A DNA stretch of 64,000 nucleotides from Oreohelix idahoensis. Its lineage: Eukaryota > Mollusca > Gastropoda > Stylommatophora > Oreohelicidae. The stretch lies in contig JAMPIV010006387.1 of the NCBI GenBank assembly GCA_024509875.1, positions 1 to 64,000 on the forward strand. The letters run 5' to 3'. Shown piece by piece: positions 21,138 to 35,372 of this stretch. Below the pieces are notes generated by a model. It searched no databases. It worked only from the letters and a program-made list of their open reading frames with translations, and was not told where the DNA came from. The first letter of the stretch is position 1, and each line of letters begins with the position of its first letter. Position numbers and translations under genes: made by a program.

Positions 21138-21600
21138 AGTGCTTGCAAGAACATCTCAAACAGTGGCAGCCATTGCAACACTTGAATCTATATGGAAAGA
21201 AAAGAATTATCCATCTTGAAACCAAACTTAGACCGATGGTCTGTCTTATAATTTCCATGTTCGCCCATGCAAGCAAAACTTGGACTTTTATAGCAAATCT
21301 AGAGAAGAATACAAGCATTAGAATTGAAATGTTACAGATAGATCCTTGGAGTATCATACATGGATAGTGTAGCAGATGAACTGATAAGACATTCAGAAGA
21401 GCAATAGGAGCATATGAAGACCTCCTCAAAACAATAAAGAGATGGAAGCTGGCATGGTAGGCCACATATCAAGATCACATGGGCTTCCAAAGATTTTTCT
21501 TCAAAACATAGTACAGGGCAAACAGAAAAAGAAATGGATTGATAACATAAAGGAATGGACACGTCTGCTTGCCACAACTACACGGACTAACAGTCAATAG
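21138..21600 (+). mobile_element. LINE C-terminal end, source of the adjacent satellite
   Basis: Frames give LARTSQTVAAIATLESIWKE, then GHISRSHGLPKIFLQNIVQG and KKKWIDNIKEWTRLLATTTR (about 21,452-21,585). This is the usual tail of an APE-type LINE ORF, with the GH(V/I)SRS...KW.DNIKEWT pattern. Several stops interrupt the earlier part. The last codons, from EWT onward, are the first recognisable unit of the 51-bp satellite that follows without a break. Confidence 0.82.
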
Positions 21601-21770
21601 ACAAATGGACATATCTGCTTGTCACAACTACACGGACTTAACAGTCAATAGACAAATGGACATATCTGCTTGCCACAACTACACGGACTAACAGTCAATA
21701 GACAAATGGACATATCTGCTTGCCACAACTACACGGACTAACAGTCAATAGACAAATCGACATATCTGCT

Positions 21771-24700
21771 TGTCACAACTACACGGACTTAACAGTCAAT
21801 AGACAAATGGACATATCTGCTTGTCACAACTACACGGACTTAACAGTCAATAGACATATGGACATATCTGCTTGTCACAACTACACGGACTTAACAGTCA
21901 ATAGACAAATGGACATATCTGCTTGTCACAACTACATGGACTTAACAGTCAATAGACAAATGCACATATCTGCTTGTCACAACTACACGGACTTAACAGT
22001 CAATAGACAAATGGACATATCTGCTTGTCACAACTACACGGACTTAACAGTCAATAGACAAATGGACATATCTGCTTGCCACAACTACACGGACTTAACA
22101 GTCAATAGACAAATGGACATATCTGCTTGTCACAACTACACGGACTTAACAGTCAATAGACAAATGGACATATCTGCTTGTCACAACTACACGGACTTAA
22201 CAGTCAATAGACAAATGGACATATCTGCTTGTCACAACTACATGGACTTAACAGTCAATAGACAAATGGACATATCTGCTTGTCACAACTACACGGACTT
22301 AACAGTCAATAGACAAATGGACATATCTGCTTGCCACAACTACACAGACTTAACAGTCAATAGACAAATGGACATATCTGCTTGTCACAACTACACGGAC
22401 TTAACAGTCAATAGACAAATGGACATATCTGCTTGTCACAACTACACGGACTTAACAGTCAATAGACAAATGGACATATCTGCTTGTCACAACTACACGG
22501 ACTTAACAGTCAATAGACAAAAATGTGATGCTGCTTCAGAAATGGATTGATAACATCAAGGAATGGACATATCTGCTTGTCACAACTACACGGACTTAAC
22601 AGTCAATAGACAAATGGACATATCTGCTTGTCACAACTACACGGACTTAACAGTCAATAGACAAATGGACATATCTGCTTGTCACAACTACACGGACTTA
22701 ACAGTCAATAGACAAAAATGTGATGCTGCTTCAGAAATGGATTGATAACATAAAGGAATGGACATATCTGCTTGTCACAACTACACGGACTTAACAGTCA
22801 ATAGACAAATGGACATATCTGCTTGCCACAACTACACGGACTTAACAGTCAATAGACAAATGGACATATCTGCTTGCCACAACTACACGGACTAACAGTC
22901 AATAGACAAATGGACATATCTGCTTGTCACAACTACACGGACTTAACAGTCAATAGACAAATGGACATATCTGCTTGTCACAACTACACGGACTTAACAG
23001 TCAATAGACAAATGGACATATCTGCTTGTCACAACTACACGGACTTAACAGTCAATAGACAAATGCACATATCTGCTTGTCACAACTACACGGACTTAAC
23101 AGTCAATAGACAAATGGACATATCTGCTTGTCACAACTACACGGACTTAACAGTCAATAGACAAATGGACATATCTGCTTGTCACAACTACACGGACTTA
23201 ACAGTCAATAGACAAATGGACATATCTGCTTGCCACAACTACACGGACTTAACAGTCAATAGACAAATGGACATATCTGCTTGCCACAACTACACAGACT
23301 TAACAGTCAATAGACAAATGGACATATCTGCTTGCCACAACTACACGGACTAACAGTCAATAGACAAATGGACATATCTGTTTGCCACAACTACACGGAC
23401 TAACAGTCAATAGACAAATGGACATATCTGCTTGTCACAACTACACGGACTTAACAGTCAATAGACAAATGGACATATCTGCTTGTCACAACTACACGGA
23501 CTTAACAGTCAATAGACAAATGGACATATCTGCTTGTCACAACTACACGGACTTAACAGTCAATAGACAAAAATGTGATGCTGCTTCAGAAATGGATTGA
23601 TAACATAAAGGAATGGACATATCTGCTTGTCACAACTACACGGACTTAACAGTCAATAGACAAATGGACATATCTGCTTGTCACAACTACAGGGACTTAA
23701 CAGTCAATAGACAAATGGACATATCTGCTTCTCACAACTACACGGACTTAACAGTCAATAGACAAAAATGTGATGCTGCTTCAGAAATGGATTGATAACA
23801 TAAAGGAATGGACATATCTGCTTGTCACAACTACACGGACTTAACAGTCAATAGACAAATGGACATATCTGCTTGTCACAACTACACGGACTTAACAGTC
23901 AATAGACAAATGGACATATCTGCTTGTCACAACTACATGGACTTAACAGTCAACAGACAAAAATGTGATGCTGCTTCAGAAATGGATTGATAACATAAAG
24001 GAATGGACATATCTGCTTGCCACAACTACACGGACTAACAGTCAATAGACAAATGGACATATCTGCTTGTCACAACTACACGGACTTAACAGTCAATAGA
24101 CAAAAATGTGATGCTGCTTCAGAAATGGATTGATAACATAAAGGAATGGACATATCTGCTTGTCACAACTACACGGACTTAACAGTCAATAGACAAATGG
24201 ACATATCTGCTTGTCACAACTACACGGACTTAACAGTCAATAGACAAATGGACATATCTGCTTGTCACAACTACACGGACTTAACAGTCAATAGACAAAT
24301 GGACATATCTGCTTGTCACAACTACACGGACTTAACAGTCAATAGACAAATGGACATATCTGCTTGTCACAACTACACAGACTTAACAGTCAATAGACAA
24401 ATGCACATATCTGCTTGTCACAACTACACGGACTTAACAGTCAATAGACAAATGGACATATCTGCTTGCCACAACTACACGGACTAACAGTCAATAGACA
24501 AATGGACATATCTGCTTGTCACAACTACACGGACTTAACAGTCAATAGACAAATGGACATATCTGCTTGTCACAACTACACGGACTTAACAGTCAATAGA
24601 CAAATGGACATATCTGCTTGTCACAACTACACGGACTTAACAGTCAATAGACAAATGCACATATCTGCTTGTCACAACTACACAGACTTAACAGTCAATA

Positions 24701-26218
24701 GACAAATGGACATATCTGCTTGCCAAAACTACACGGACTAACAGTCAATAGACAAAAGGACATATCTGCTTGTCACAACTACACGGACTTAACAGTCAAT
24801 AGACAAATGGACATATTTGCTTGTCACAACTACACGGACTTAACAGTCAATAGACAAATGGACATATCTGCTTGTCACAACTACACGGACTTAACAGTCA
24901 ATAGACAAATGGACATATCTGCTTGTCACAACTACACGGACTTAACAGTCAATAGACAAATGGACATATCTGCTTGCCACAACTACACGGACTAACAGTC
25001 AATAGACAAATGGACATATCTGCTTGTCACAACTACACAGACTTAACAGTCAATAGACAAATGGACATATCTGCTTGTCACAACTACATGGACTTAACAG
25101 TCAATAGACAAATGGACATATCTGCTTGTCACAACTACACGGACTTAACAGTCAATAGACAAATGGACATATCTGCTTGTCACAACTACACGGACTTAAC
25201 AGTCAATAGACAAATTGACATATCTGCTTCTCACAACTACATGGACTTAACAGTCAATAGACAAAAATGTGATGCTGCTTCAGAAATGGATTAATAACAT
25301 AAAGGAATGGACATATCTGCTTGTCACAACTACACGGACTTAACAGTCAATAGACAAATGGACATATCTGCTTGTCACAACTACACGGACTTAACAGTCA
25401 ATAGACAAATGGACATATCTGCTTGTCACAACTACACGGACTTAACAGTCAACAGACAAAAATGTGATGCTGCTTCAGAAATGGATTGATAACATAAAGG
25501 AATGGACATATCTGCTTGCCACAACTACACGGACTTACAGTCAATAGACAAATGGACATATCTGCTTGTCACAACTACACGGACTTAACAGTCAATAGAC
25601 AAAAATGTGATGCTGCTTCAGAAATGGATTGATAACATAAAGGAATGGACATATCTGCTTGTCACAACTACACGGACTTAACAGTCAATAGACAAATGGA
25701 CATATCTGCTTGTCACAACTACACGGACTTAACAGTCAATAGACAAATGGACATATCTGCTTGTCACAACTAAACGGACTTAACAGTCAATAGACAAATG
25801 GACATATCTGCTTGTCACAACTACACGGACTTAACAGTCAATAGACAAATGGACATATCTGCTTGTCACAACTACACGGACTTAACAGTCAATAGACAAA
25901 TGCACATATCTGCTTGTCACAACTACACGGACTTAACAGTCAATAGAAAAATGGACATATCTGCTTGCCACAACTACACGGACTAACAGTCAATAGACAA
26001 ATGGACATATCTGCTTGTCACAACTACACGGACTTAACAGTCAATAGACAAATGGACATATCTGCTTGTCACAACTACACGGACTTAACAGTCAATAGAC
26101 AAATGGACATATCTGCTTGTCACAACTACACGGACTTAACAGTCAATAGACAAATGCACATATCTGCTTGTCACAACTACACGGACTTAACAGTCAATAG
26201 ACAAATGGACATATCTGC
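21771..26218 (+). repeat. higher-order repeat, copy 1 (period about 4,447 bp)
   Basis: The order of unit variants and linkers in this block recurs with an offset of 4,447-4,448 bp through 26,219-30,665. Landmarks include linkers at about 22,523 and 26,970, 25,262 and 29,709, and TAAACGGAC variants at 25,772 and 30,219. The exact ends are uncertain by a unit or two. Confidence 0.85.
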
Positions 26219-29200
26219 TTGCCACAACTACACGGACTAACAGTCAATAGACAAATGGACATATCTGCTTGTCACAACTACACGGACTTAACAGTCAATA
26301 GACATATGGACATATCTGCTTGTCACAACTACACGGACTTAACAGTCAATAGACAAATGGACATATCTGCTTGTCACAACTACATGGACTTAACAGTCAA
26401 TAGACAAATGCACATATCTGCTTGTCACAACTACACGGACTTAACAGTCAATAGACAAATGGACATATCTGCTTGTCACAACTACACGGACTTAACAGTC
26501 AATAGACAAATGGACATATCTGCTTGCCACAACTACACGGACTTAACAGTCAATAGACAAATGGACATATCTGCTTGTCACAACTACACGGACTTAACAG
26601 TCAATAGACAAATGGACATATCTGCTTGTCACAACTACACGGACTTAACAGTCAATAGACAAATGGACATATCTGCTTGTCACAACTACATGGACTTAAC
26701 AGTCAATAGACAAATGGACATATCTGCTTGTCACAACTACACGGACTTAACAGTCAATAGACAAATGGACATATCTGCTTGCCACAACTACACAGACTTA
26801 ACAGTCAATAGACAAATGGACATATCTGCTTGTCACAACTACACGGACTTAACAGTCAATAGACAAATGGACATATCTGCTTGTCACAACTACACGGACT
26901 TAACAGTCAATAGACAAATGGACATATCTGCTTGTCACAACTACACGGACTTAACAGTCAATAGACAAAAATGTGATGCTGCTTCAGAAATGGATTGATA
27001 ACATCAAGGAATGGACATATCTGCTTGTCACAACTACACGGACTTAACAGTCAATAGACAAATGGACATATCTGCTTGTCACAACTACACGGACTTAACA
27101 GTCAATAGACAAATGGACATATCTGCTTGTCACAACTACACGGACTTAACAGTCAATAGACAAAAATGTGATGCTGCTTCAGAAATGGATTGATAACATA
27201 AAGGAATGGACATATCTGCTTGTCACAACTACACGGACTTAACAGTCAATAGACAAATGGACATATCTGCTTGCCACAACTACACGGACTAACAGTCAAT
27301 AGACAAATGGACATATCTGCTTGCCACAACTACACGGACTAACAGTCAATAGACAAATGGACATATCTGCTTGTCACAACTACACGGACTTAACAGTCAA
27401 TAGACAAATGGACATATCTGCTTGTCACAACTACACGGACTTAACAGTCAATAGACAAATGGACATATCTGCTTGTCACAACTACACGGACTTAACAGTC
27501 AATAGACAAATGCACATATCTGCTTGTCACAACTACACGGACTTAACAGTCAATAGACAAATGGACATATCTGCTTGTCACAACTACACGGACTTAACAG
27601 TCAATAGACAAATGGACATATCTGCTTGTCACAACTACACGGACTTAACAGTCAATAGACAAATGGACATATCTGCTTGCCACAACTACACGGACTTAAC
27701 AGTCAATAGACAAATGGACATATCTGCTTGCCACAACTACACAGACTTAACAGTCAATAGACAAATGGACATATCTGCTTGCCACAACTACACGGACTAA
27801 CAGTCAATAGACAAATGGACATATCTGTTTGCCACAACTACACGGACTAACAGTCAATAGACAAATGGACATATCTGCTTGTCACAACTACACGGACTTA
27901 ACAGTCAATAGACAAATGGACATATCTGCTTGTCACAACTACACGGACTTAACAGTCAATAGACAAATGGACATATCTGCTTGTCACAACTACACGGACT
28001 TAACAGTCAATAGACAAAAATGTGATGCTGCTTCAGAAATGGATTGATAACATAAAGGAATGGACATATCTGCTTGTCACAACTACACGGACTTAACAGT
28101 CAATAGACAAATGGACATATCTGCTTGTCACAACTACAGGGACTTAACAGTCAATAGACAAATGGACATATCTGCTTCTCACAACTACACGGACTTAACA
28201 GTCAATAGACAAAAATGTGATGCTGCTTCAGAAATGGATTGATAACATAAAGGAATGGACATATCTGCTTGTCACAACTACACGGACTTAACAGTCAATA
28301 GACAAATGGACATATCTGCTTGTCACAACTACACGGACTTAACAGTCAATAGACAAATGGACATATCTGCTTGTCACAACTACATGGACTTAACAGTCAA
28401 CAGACAAAAATGTGATGCTGCTTCAGAAATGGATTGATAACATAAAGGAATGGACATATCTGCTTGCCACAACTACACGGACTAACAGTCAATAGACAAA
28501 TGGACATATCTGCTTGTCACAACTACACGGACTTAACAGTCATTAGACAAAAATGTGATGCTGCTTCAGAAATGGATTGATAACATAAAGGAATGGACAT
28601 ATCTGCTTGTCACAACTACACGGACTTAACAGTCAATAGACAAATGGACATATCTGCTTGTCACAACTACACGGACTTAACAGTCAATAGACAAATGGAC
28701 ATATCTGCTTGTCACAACTACACGGACTTAACAGTCAATAGACAAATGGACATATCTGCTTGTCACAACTACACGGACTTAACAGTCAATAGACAAATGG
28801 ACATATCTGCTTGTCACAACTACACGGACTTAACAGTCAATAGACAAATGCACATATCTGCTTGTCACAACTACACGGACTTAACAGTCAATAGACAAAT
28901 GGACATATCTGCTTGCCACAACTACACGGACTAACAGTCAATAGACAAATGGACATATCTGCTTGTCACAACTACACGGACTTAACAGTCAATAGACAAA
29001 TGGACATATCTGCTTGTCACAACTACACGGACTTAACAGTCAATAGACAAATGGACATATCTGCTTGTCACAACTACAGGGACTTAACAGTCAATAGACA
29101 AATGCACATATCTGCTTGTCACAACTACACGGACTTAACAGTCAATAGACAAATGGACATATCTGCTTGCCACAACTACACGGACTAACAGTCAATAGAC

Positions 29201-30665
29201 AAATGGACATATCTGCTTGTCACAACTACACGGACTTAACAGTCAATAGACAAATGGACATATTTGCTTGTCACAACTACACGGACTTAACAGTCAATAG
29301 ACAAATGGACATATCTGCTTGTCACAACTACACGGACTTAACAGTCAATAGACAAATGGACATATCTGCTTGTCACAACTACACGGACTTAACAGTCAAT
29401 AGATAAATGGACATATCTGCTTGCCACAACTACACGGACTAACAGTCAATAGACAAATGGACATATCTGCTTGTCACAACTACACAGACTTAACAGTCAA
29501 TAGACAAATGGACATATCTGCTTGTCACAACTACATGGACTTAACAGTCAATAGACAAATGGACATATCTGCTTGTCACAACTACACGGACTTAACAGTC
29601 AATAGACAAATGGACATATCTGCTTGTCACAACTACACGGACTTAACAGTCAATAGACAAATGGACATATCTGCTTCTCACAACTACATGGACTTAACAG
29701 TCAATAGACAAAAATGTGATGCTGCTTCAGAAATGGATTAATAACATAAAGGAATGGACATATCTGCTTGTCACAACTACACGGACTTAACAGTCAATAG
29801 ACAAATGGACATATCTGCTTGTCACAACTACACGGACTTAACAGTCAATAGACAAATGGACATATCTGCTTGTCACAACTACACGGACTTAACAGTCAAC
29901 AGACAAAAATGTGACGCTGCTTCAGAAATGGATTGATAACATAAAGGAATGGACATATCTGCTTGCCACAACTACACGGACTTACAGTCAATAGACAAAT
30001 GGACATATCTGCTTGTCACAACTACACGGACTTAACAGTCAATAGACAAAAATGTGATGCTGCTTCAGAAATGGATTGATAACATAAAGGAATGGACATA
30101 TCTGCTTGTCACAACTACACGGACTTAACAGTCAATAGACAAATGGACATATCTGCTTGTCACAACTACACGGACTTAACAGTCAATAGACAAATGGACA
30201 TATCTGCTTGTCACAACTAAACGGACTTAACAGTCAATAGACAAATGGACATATCTGCTTGTCACAACTACACGGACTTAACAGTCAATAGACAAATGGA
30301 CATATCTGCTTGTCACAACTACACGGACTTAACAGTCAATAGACAAATGCACATATCTGCTTGTCACAACTACACGGACTTAACAGTCAATAGACAAATG
30401 GACATATCTGCTTGCCACAACTACACGGACTAACAGTCAATAGACAAATGGACATATCTGCTTGTCACAACTACACGGACTTAACAGTCAATAGACAAAT
30501 GGACATATCTGCTTGTCACAACTACACGGACTTAACAGTCAATAGACAAATGGACATATCTGCTTGTCACAACTACACGGACTTAACAGTCAATAGACAA
30601 ATGCACATATCTGCTTGTCACAACTACACGGACTTAACAGTCAATAGACAAATGGACATATCTGC
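26219..30665 (+). repeat. higher-order repeat, copy 2
   Basis: Tandem copy of the preceding block. A few private changes are visible, such as GATAAATGG at about 29,402 where copy 1 has GACAAATGG, and CATTAGAC at about 28,541 where copy 1 has CAATAGAC. Few changes over 4.4 kb suggest a recent duplication or ongoing homogenisation. Confidence 0.85.
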
Positions 30666-31459
30666 TTGCCACAACTACACGGACTAACAGTCAATAGACA
30701 AATGGACATATCTGCTTGTCACAACTACACGGACTTAACAGTCAATAGACAAATGGACATATCTGCTTGTCACAACTACACGGACTTAACAGTCAATAGA
30801 CAAATGGACATATCTGCTTGTCACAACTACACGAACTTAACAGTCAATAGACAAATGGACATATCTGCTTGTCACAACTACACGGACTTAACAGTCAATA
30901 GACAAATGGACATATCTGCTTGTCACAACTACACGGACTTAACAGTCAATAGACAAATGGACATATCTGCTTGTCACAACTACACGGACTTAACAGTCAA
31001 TAGACAAATGGACATATCTGCTTGCCACAACTACACGGACTAACAGTCAATAGACAAATGGACATATCTGCTTGTCACAACTACACAGACTTAACAGTCA
31101 ATAGACAAATGGACATATCTGCTTGTCACAACTACATGGACTTAACAGTCAATAGACAAATGGACATATCTGCTTGTCACAACTACACGGACTTAACAGT
31201 CAGTAGACAAATGGACATATCTGCTTGTCACAACTACACGGACTTAACAGTCAATAGACAAATGGACATATCTGCTTGCCACAACTACACGGACTAACAG
31301 TCAATAGACAAATGGACATATCTGCTTGTCACAACTACACGGACTTAACAGTCAATAGACAAATGGACATATCTGCTTGTCACAACTACATGGACTTAAC
31401 AGTCAATAGACAAATGCACATATCTGCTTGTCACAACTACACGGACTTAACAGTCAATA

Positions 31460-32505
31460 GACAAAAATGTGATGCTGCTTCAGAAATGGATTGATAACAT
31501 AAACGAATGGACATATCTGCTTGTCACAACTACACGGACTTAACAGTCAATAGACAAAAATGTGATGCTGCTTCAGAAATGGATTGATAACATAAACGAA
31601 TGGACATATCTGCTTGTCACAACTACACGGACTTAACAGTCAATAGACAAAAATGTGATGCTGCTTCAGAAATGGATGGATAACATAAACGAATGGACAT
31701 ATCTGCTTGTCACAACTACACGGACTTAACAGTCAATAGACAAAAATGTGATGCTGCTTCAGAAATGGATTGATAACATAAACGAATGGACATATCTGCT
31801 TGTCACAACTACACGGACTTAACAGTCAATAGACAAAAATGTGATGCTGCTTCAGAAATGGATTGATAACATAAACGAATGGACATATCTGCTTGTCACA
31901 ACTACACGGACTAACAGTCAATAGACAAAAATGTGATGCTGCTTCAGAAATGGATTGATAACATAAACGAATGGACATATCTGCTTGTCACAACTACACG
32001 GACTAACAGTCAATAGACAAAAATGTGATGCTGCTTCAGAAATGGATTGATAACATAAACGAATGGACATATCTGCTTGTCACAACTACACGGACTTAAC
32101 AGTCAATAGACAAAAATGTGATGCTGCTTCAGAAATGGATTGATAACATAAACGAATGGACATATCTGCTTGTCACAACTACACGGACTTAACAGTCAAT
32201 AGACAAAAATGTGATGCTGCTTCAGAAATGGATTGATAACATAAACGAATGGACATATCTGCTTGTCACAACTACACGGACTAACAGTCAATAGACAAAA
32301 ATGTGATGCTGCTTCAGAAATGGATTGATAACATAAACGAATGGACATATCTGCTTGTCACAACTACACGGACTAACAGTCAATAGACAAAAATGTGATG
32401 CTGCTTCAGAAATGGATTGATAACATAAACGAATGGACATATCTGCTTGTCACAACTACACGGACTAACAGTCAATAGACAAAAATGTGATGCTGCTTCA
32501 GAAAT
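31460..32505 (+). repeat. homogenised 93-bp compound-unit block
   Basis: Strict alternation of one 51-bp unit and one 42-bp linker, about 11 times, with period 93 (92 where GGACTAACAG occurs). All linkers here carry AAACGA where the upstream array has AAAGGA, so this block expanded from one variant. The array ends within a linker at about 32,505. Confidence 0.9.
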
Positions 32506-33917
32506 GAAAAATAGTGGGACGTGTTCACTGTCATTCAAATAAGTTGTCCACATTGTTAGAGTTAGCATTAGGATTATGTTTAGGATTCCTACTAGATATT
32601 TTCTTAAATTGTGTGTGTGTAATAGTTGTCTCATAAACATTTCAGTTGTTTTATACTTGATGTGAAATTATTTTGTAAAAATGTTATTTATGGAGGTGGT
32701 CGTTTATTGCAGATAGTTTGAATGCTGTGATATTTTATCCGAGTAGTGAGCATAGACATGCGCCTGGTGTGTATAAATTCTGTATGTCTATATTATTGAT
32801 GTTTTAATTTACTCAGATACATTATCACACTAGGATTATCAGGTCTGCCATCAGACAATGCTGAAACTCTTCACTTTCTCAAGTACAGCTTGAGCATTTC
32901 TTAAAGTAATATGTATATGATAGGGATAGGAAACTCTATACAGAGCGATACAACAGGAAGCAATCTGATCATCAGAGGAGGTCCCCCCGTCGATCAAGTG
33001 TTTCGGCGCCTTATTCTCCTTCGTTTCGGCCCCTATCATTTTGTATTTGATATGAATTTATCATCATCATTTTTCTTTGTGCTCCCAATGGAGCATGAAG
33101 CCATCATAATAGCTGGCCCCCTTACAGGAAGCCTGCCCCAAACAGTCACATGCTCTTACAGTGGTGGCTTCTGTGGCTGTTTGTTTGACATGAGGTTGCC
33201 AGCCTGATACAAAACCTCATGTCAGTCACCTTGTACGACATACTAGAACATGTAGTAGTCCTATTCTTTATTTGCCCCCCCCCCCCCCCCCCCCCCCCCC
33301 CAGAACTACCCAGGGCAATGTGAATTATTTAGCTCAGTGTTATTAACCTCTATATTTCTTGTTCTTTGCGCTTTTCAAGAGTGGCAGGTGGGAGGGTGAG
33401 AGCTTCGCGCTGCTCAGCGAGGTACCTAGCAAAATGTAAAAAAAAAAAGCTTGTGCATCCCTTGACATGACACATCATGACGATGATAAATCAGCATCTA
33501 AACATTTGTATCTTCTCGTGCTCCGCAATGCACAGTTCGTGAATTCTGTGTCAAATAAATGTACAAACTTGCCGGTTGTCTGCCACAGGTCGTATGTTTG
33601 CTTTGGCCCTCCATTTAAATACAAACAATTCCTTGCAGTGTAATCTGAGATCTGAACAGTTCTCGTGAGAATGTGCAGCATTCCTCTATAATAGAAGTAT
33701 TCTCTGATATATTGACTGAACAGTGAAACAATACACACTACGGTTGTCTCTCATTTGCTGTTCCTTGTGCTAGATTTTTAAGTGAAATCTTTGTCATCAG
33801 ACTCAGTTTAATTCAGGATCTCAGAAACTGTGTCGACCTGCTATAGTTTCATTGTACAAAGGCATCATTCCCATTTGCTTGAATGCATTGGTTGTTTTTA
33901 ACAGTGCAGTGAAACAA
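32506..33917. other. unassigned region with a poly-C run and dispersed repeat
   Basis: No credible ORF or exon. A run of 27 C lies at 33,275-33,301. The segment about 33,060-33,230 (ATCATCATTTTTC to GAGGTTGCCAGCC) shares short phrases with 48,340-48,430 and 48,620-48,760 and may be an old SINE-like repeat. I see nothing else. Confidence 0.45.
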
Positions 33918-34052
33918 GTAGGTGTGTATTGGTTAACAAAAGTAGATGTGTTTTAGTGAAAAAAGTAGATGTCTGTTAGGGAACAAAAGTAGGTGTGTAT
34001 TAGTTAACAAAAGTAGGTGTGTATTAGTGAACAAAAGTAGGTGTGTATTAGT
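33918..34052 (+). repeat. minisatellite, left part
   Basis: About five to six units of about 24 bp built on GAACAAAAGTAGGTGTGTAT. The same unit resumes at 36,967-37,315 after the LINE, so the LINE landed inside one array. Confidence 0.85.
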
Positions 34053-34263
34053 GACAGAAAAAGAACAAATGAAGAGATGGGCTGAGCACTTCATGGAGGT
34101 GCTAAACAGACCACCACCAACAGTAACACCTGATTTTAATAATGAAACACCCACAACCACCTTGCCAATAACTTGCGATGAATTCACGCTGGACGAGATC
34201 AAACAAGCCGTTAAAAGATTAAAAAATTTTTAAGCTGCTGGAGTTGACGAAATTTCAGAGGAA

Positions 34264-35372
34264 ATGATTAAAGCAGTTAATGACAACAACCTCTTGAGAA
34301 TTTTAGATATTATAAATGAAGTATGGAGAGAAGAACAACCACCACAACAATGGAAAGACAGTATTATTGTAAAGTTACCGAAGAAAGGTGATCTATCAGA
34401 CTGTAATAACTGGCTTGGTATATCTCTATTATCAGTACCTGGAAAATTATTATGTTGCATGATGTTAGAAAGACTTAAATTGCATGCTGATGAAAAGATC
34501 AGAGAAGAACAAGCGGGTTTCAGGCCGAAACGATCATGTATTGATCAAATATTCACACTAAGAACAATTATAGAAGAATCAGTGGAAATGCAATCGCCAC
34601 TTATTATCACCTTCGTCGATTTTCAAAAAGCCTTTGATAGTCTACACCACCCATCATTGTGGAAGATACTTACAATCTATGGTTTTCCAACAAAATATGT
34701 GAATATAATCAAAGCACTATATGACAATGCAAGATGTTGTGTTAGAACAAATAAAGGGAATACAGAATGGTTTACAGTAGAAACAGGGGTGAAACAAGGC
34801 TGTATTATGTCACCACTACTTTTTGGAATAGCTATTGATTGGGTTATGAGAAACTATACCCACAATGAACAATTAGGTATAAAATGGACAAATGGAAAAT
34901 TCCTGGGGGACCTGGATTTCGCAGATGATTTAGCATTCTTAAGTTCAACACCCAGACAATCCCAAGAAGCAGTAAATAATTTGTGTCATCTCTCGGTTAA
35001 AATAGGTCTCCAAATAAATGCCTCTAAAACTAAAGCTATGAACTTTTCTAACGAGACCTTTGATATCATCTTGAACGGGGAAAAACTACAGAAAGTTGAA
35101 AGTTTCAATTATTTAGGCAGTAAAATGACTCAGGATGGTAACACAACAAGAGAAATTCATACTAGAATTGCTTTGGCAGCTAGCGCCTTCAATAGATTAT
35201 CTAACATTTGGAAATTACGATCATTGAATATACATACCAAGCTTCGTCTGTTTAATTCAAATGTTATCTCAGTGTTAACATACGGCTGTGAGAGTTGGAA
35301 AATAACAAAATCATTGGAGAACAAGCTGAATACATTCGAGAACAAATGTCTTAGAAAACTCATGAACATCAG
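34264..35372 (+). pseudogene. LINE reverse transcriptase (broken)
   Basis: Open from 34,264 into the solo LTR. RT motifs in order: KLPKKGDLSDCNNW (about 34,374), EEQAGFRPKRS (about 34,506), FVDFQKAFDSL (about 34,613), TGVKQGCIMSPLLFG (about 34,785), DFADDLAFLSS (about 34,917), FNYLGSKMTQDG (about 35,105) and LTYGCESWK (about 35,277). FADD is intact. A TAA at about 34,231 replaces the usual GK in the GKAAGVDEI motif, so the frame upstream is cut. The protein is an RTE-like or related APE-type LINE RT. The native C-terminus lies beyond the LTR at 36,618-36,944. Confidence 0.85.

Larger units (their letters stand above)
21551..32505 (+). repeat. 51-bp satellite array (about 200 units) with 42-bp linkers
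   Basis: Head-to-tail 51-bp units spanning nearly 11 kb. In one frame each unit reads MDISACHNYTDLTVNRQ; in the LINE frame it reads EWTYLLVTTTRT followed by a stop. Recurrent variants are a one-base deletion (GGACTAACAG, 50-bp units), TGGACTTA, ATGCAC and GCCACAAC. At intervals a 42-bp linker precedes a unit. In the LINE frame the linker reads KNVMLLQKWIDNIK, so it is more of the same LINE tail. Because 51 is a multiple of 3, units run open for up to 276 codons, but these are not genes. Confidence 0.95.

Noticed and set aside
21720..31494. Many + strand ORFs of 60-276 codons with a 17-residue repeat (MDISACHNYTDLTVNRQ)
   Set aside because: The unit length is a multiple of three, so open frames arise automatically. 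The frame differs from the LINE coding frame, variants include frameshifts, and there is no promoter or exon context.
21551..32505. CRISPR-like regular repeats
   Set aside because: Units are contiguous with no unique spacers; the 42-bp linker is itself constant. The setting is eukaryotic.
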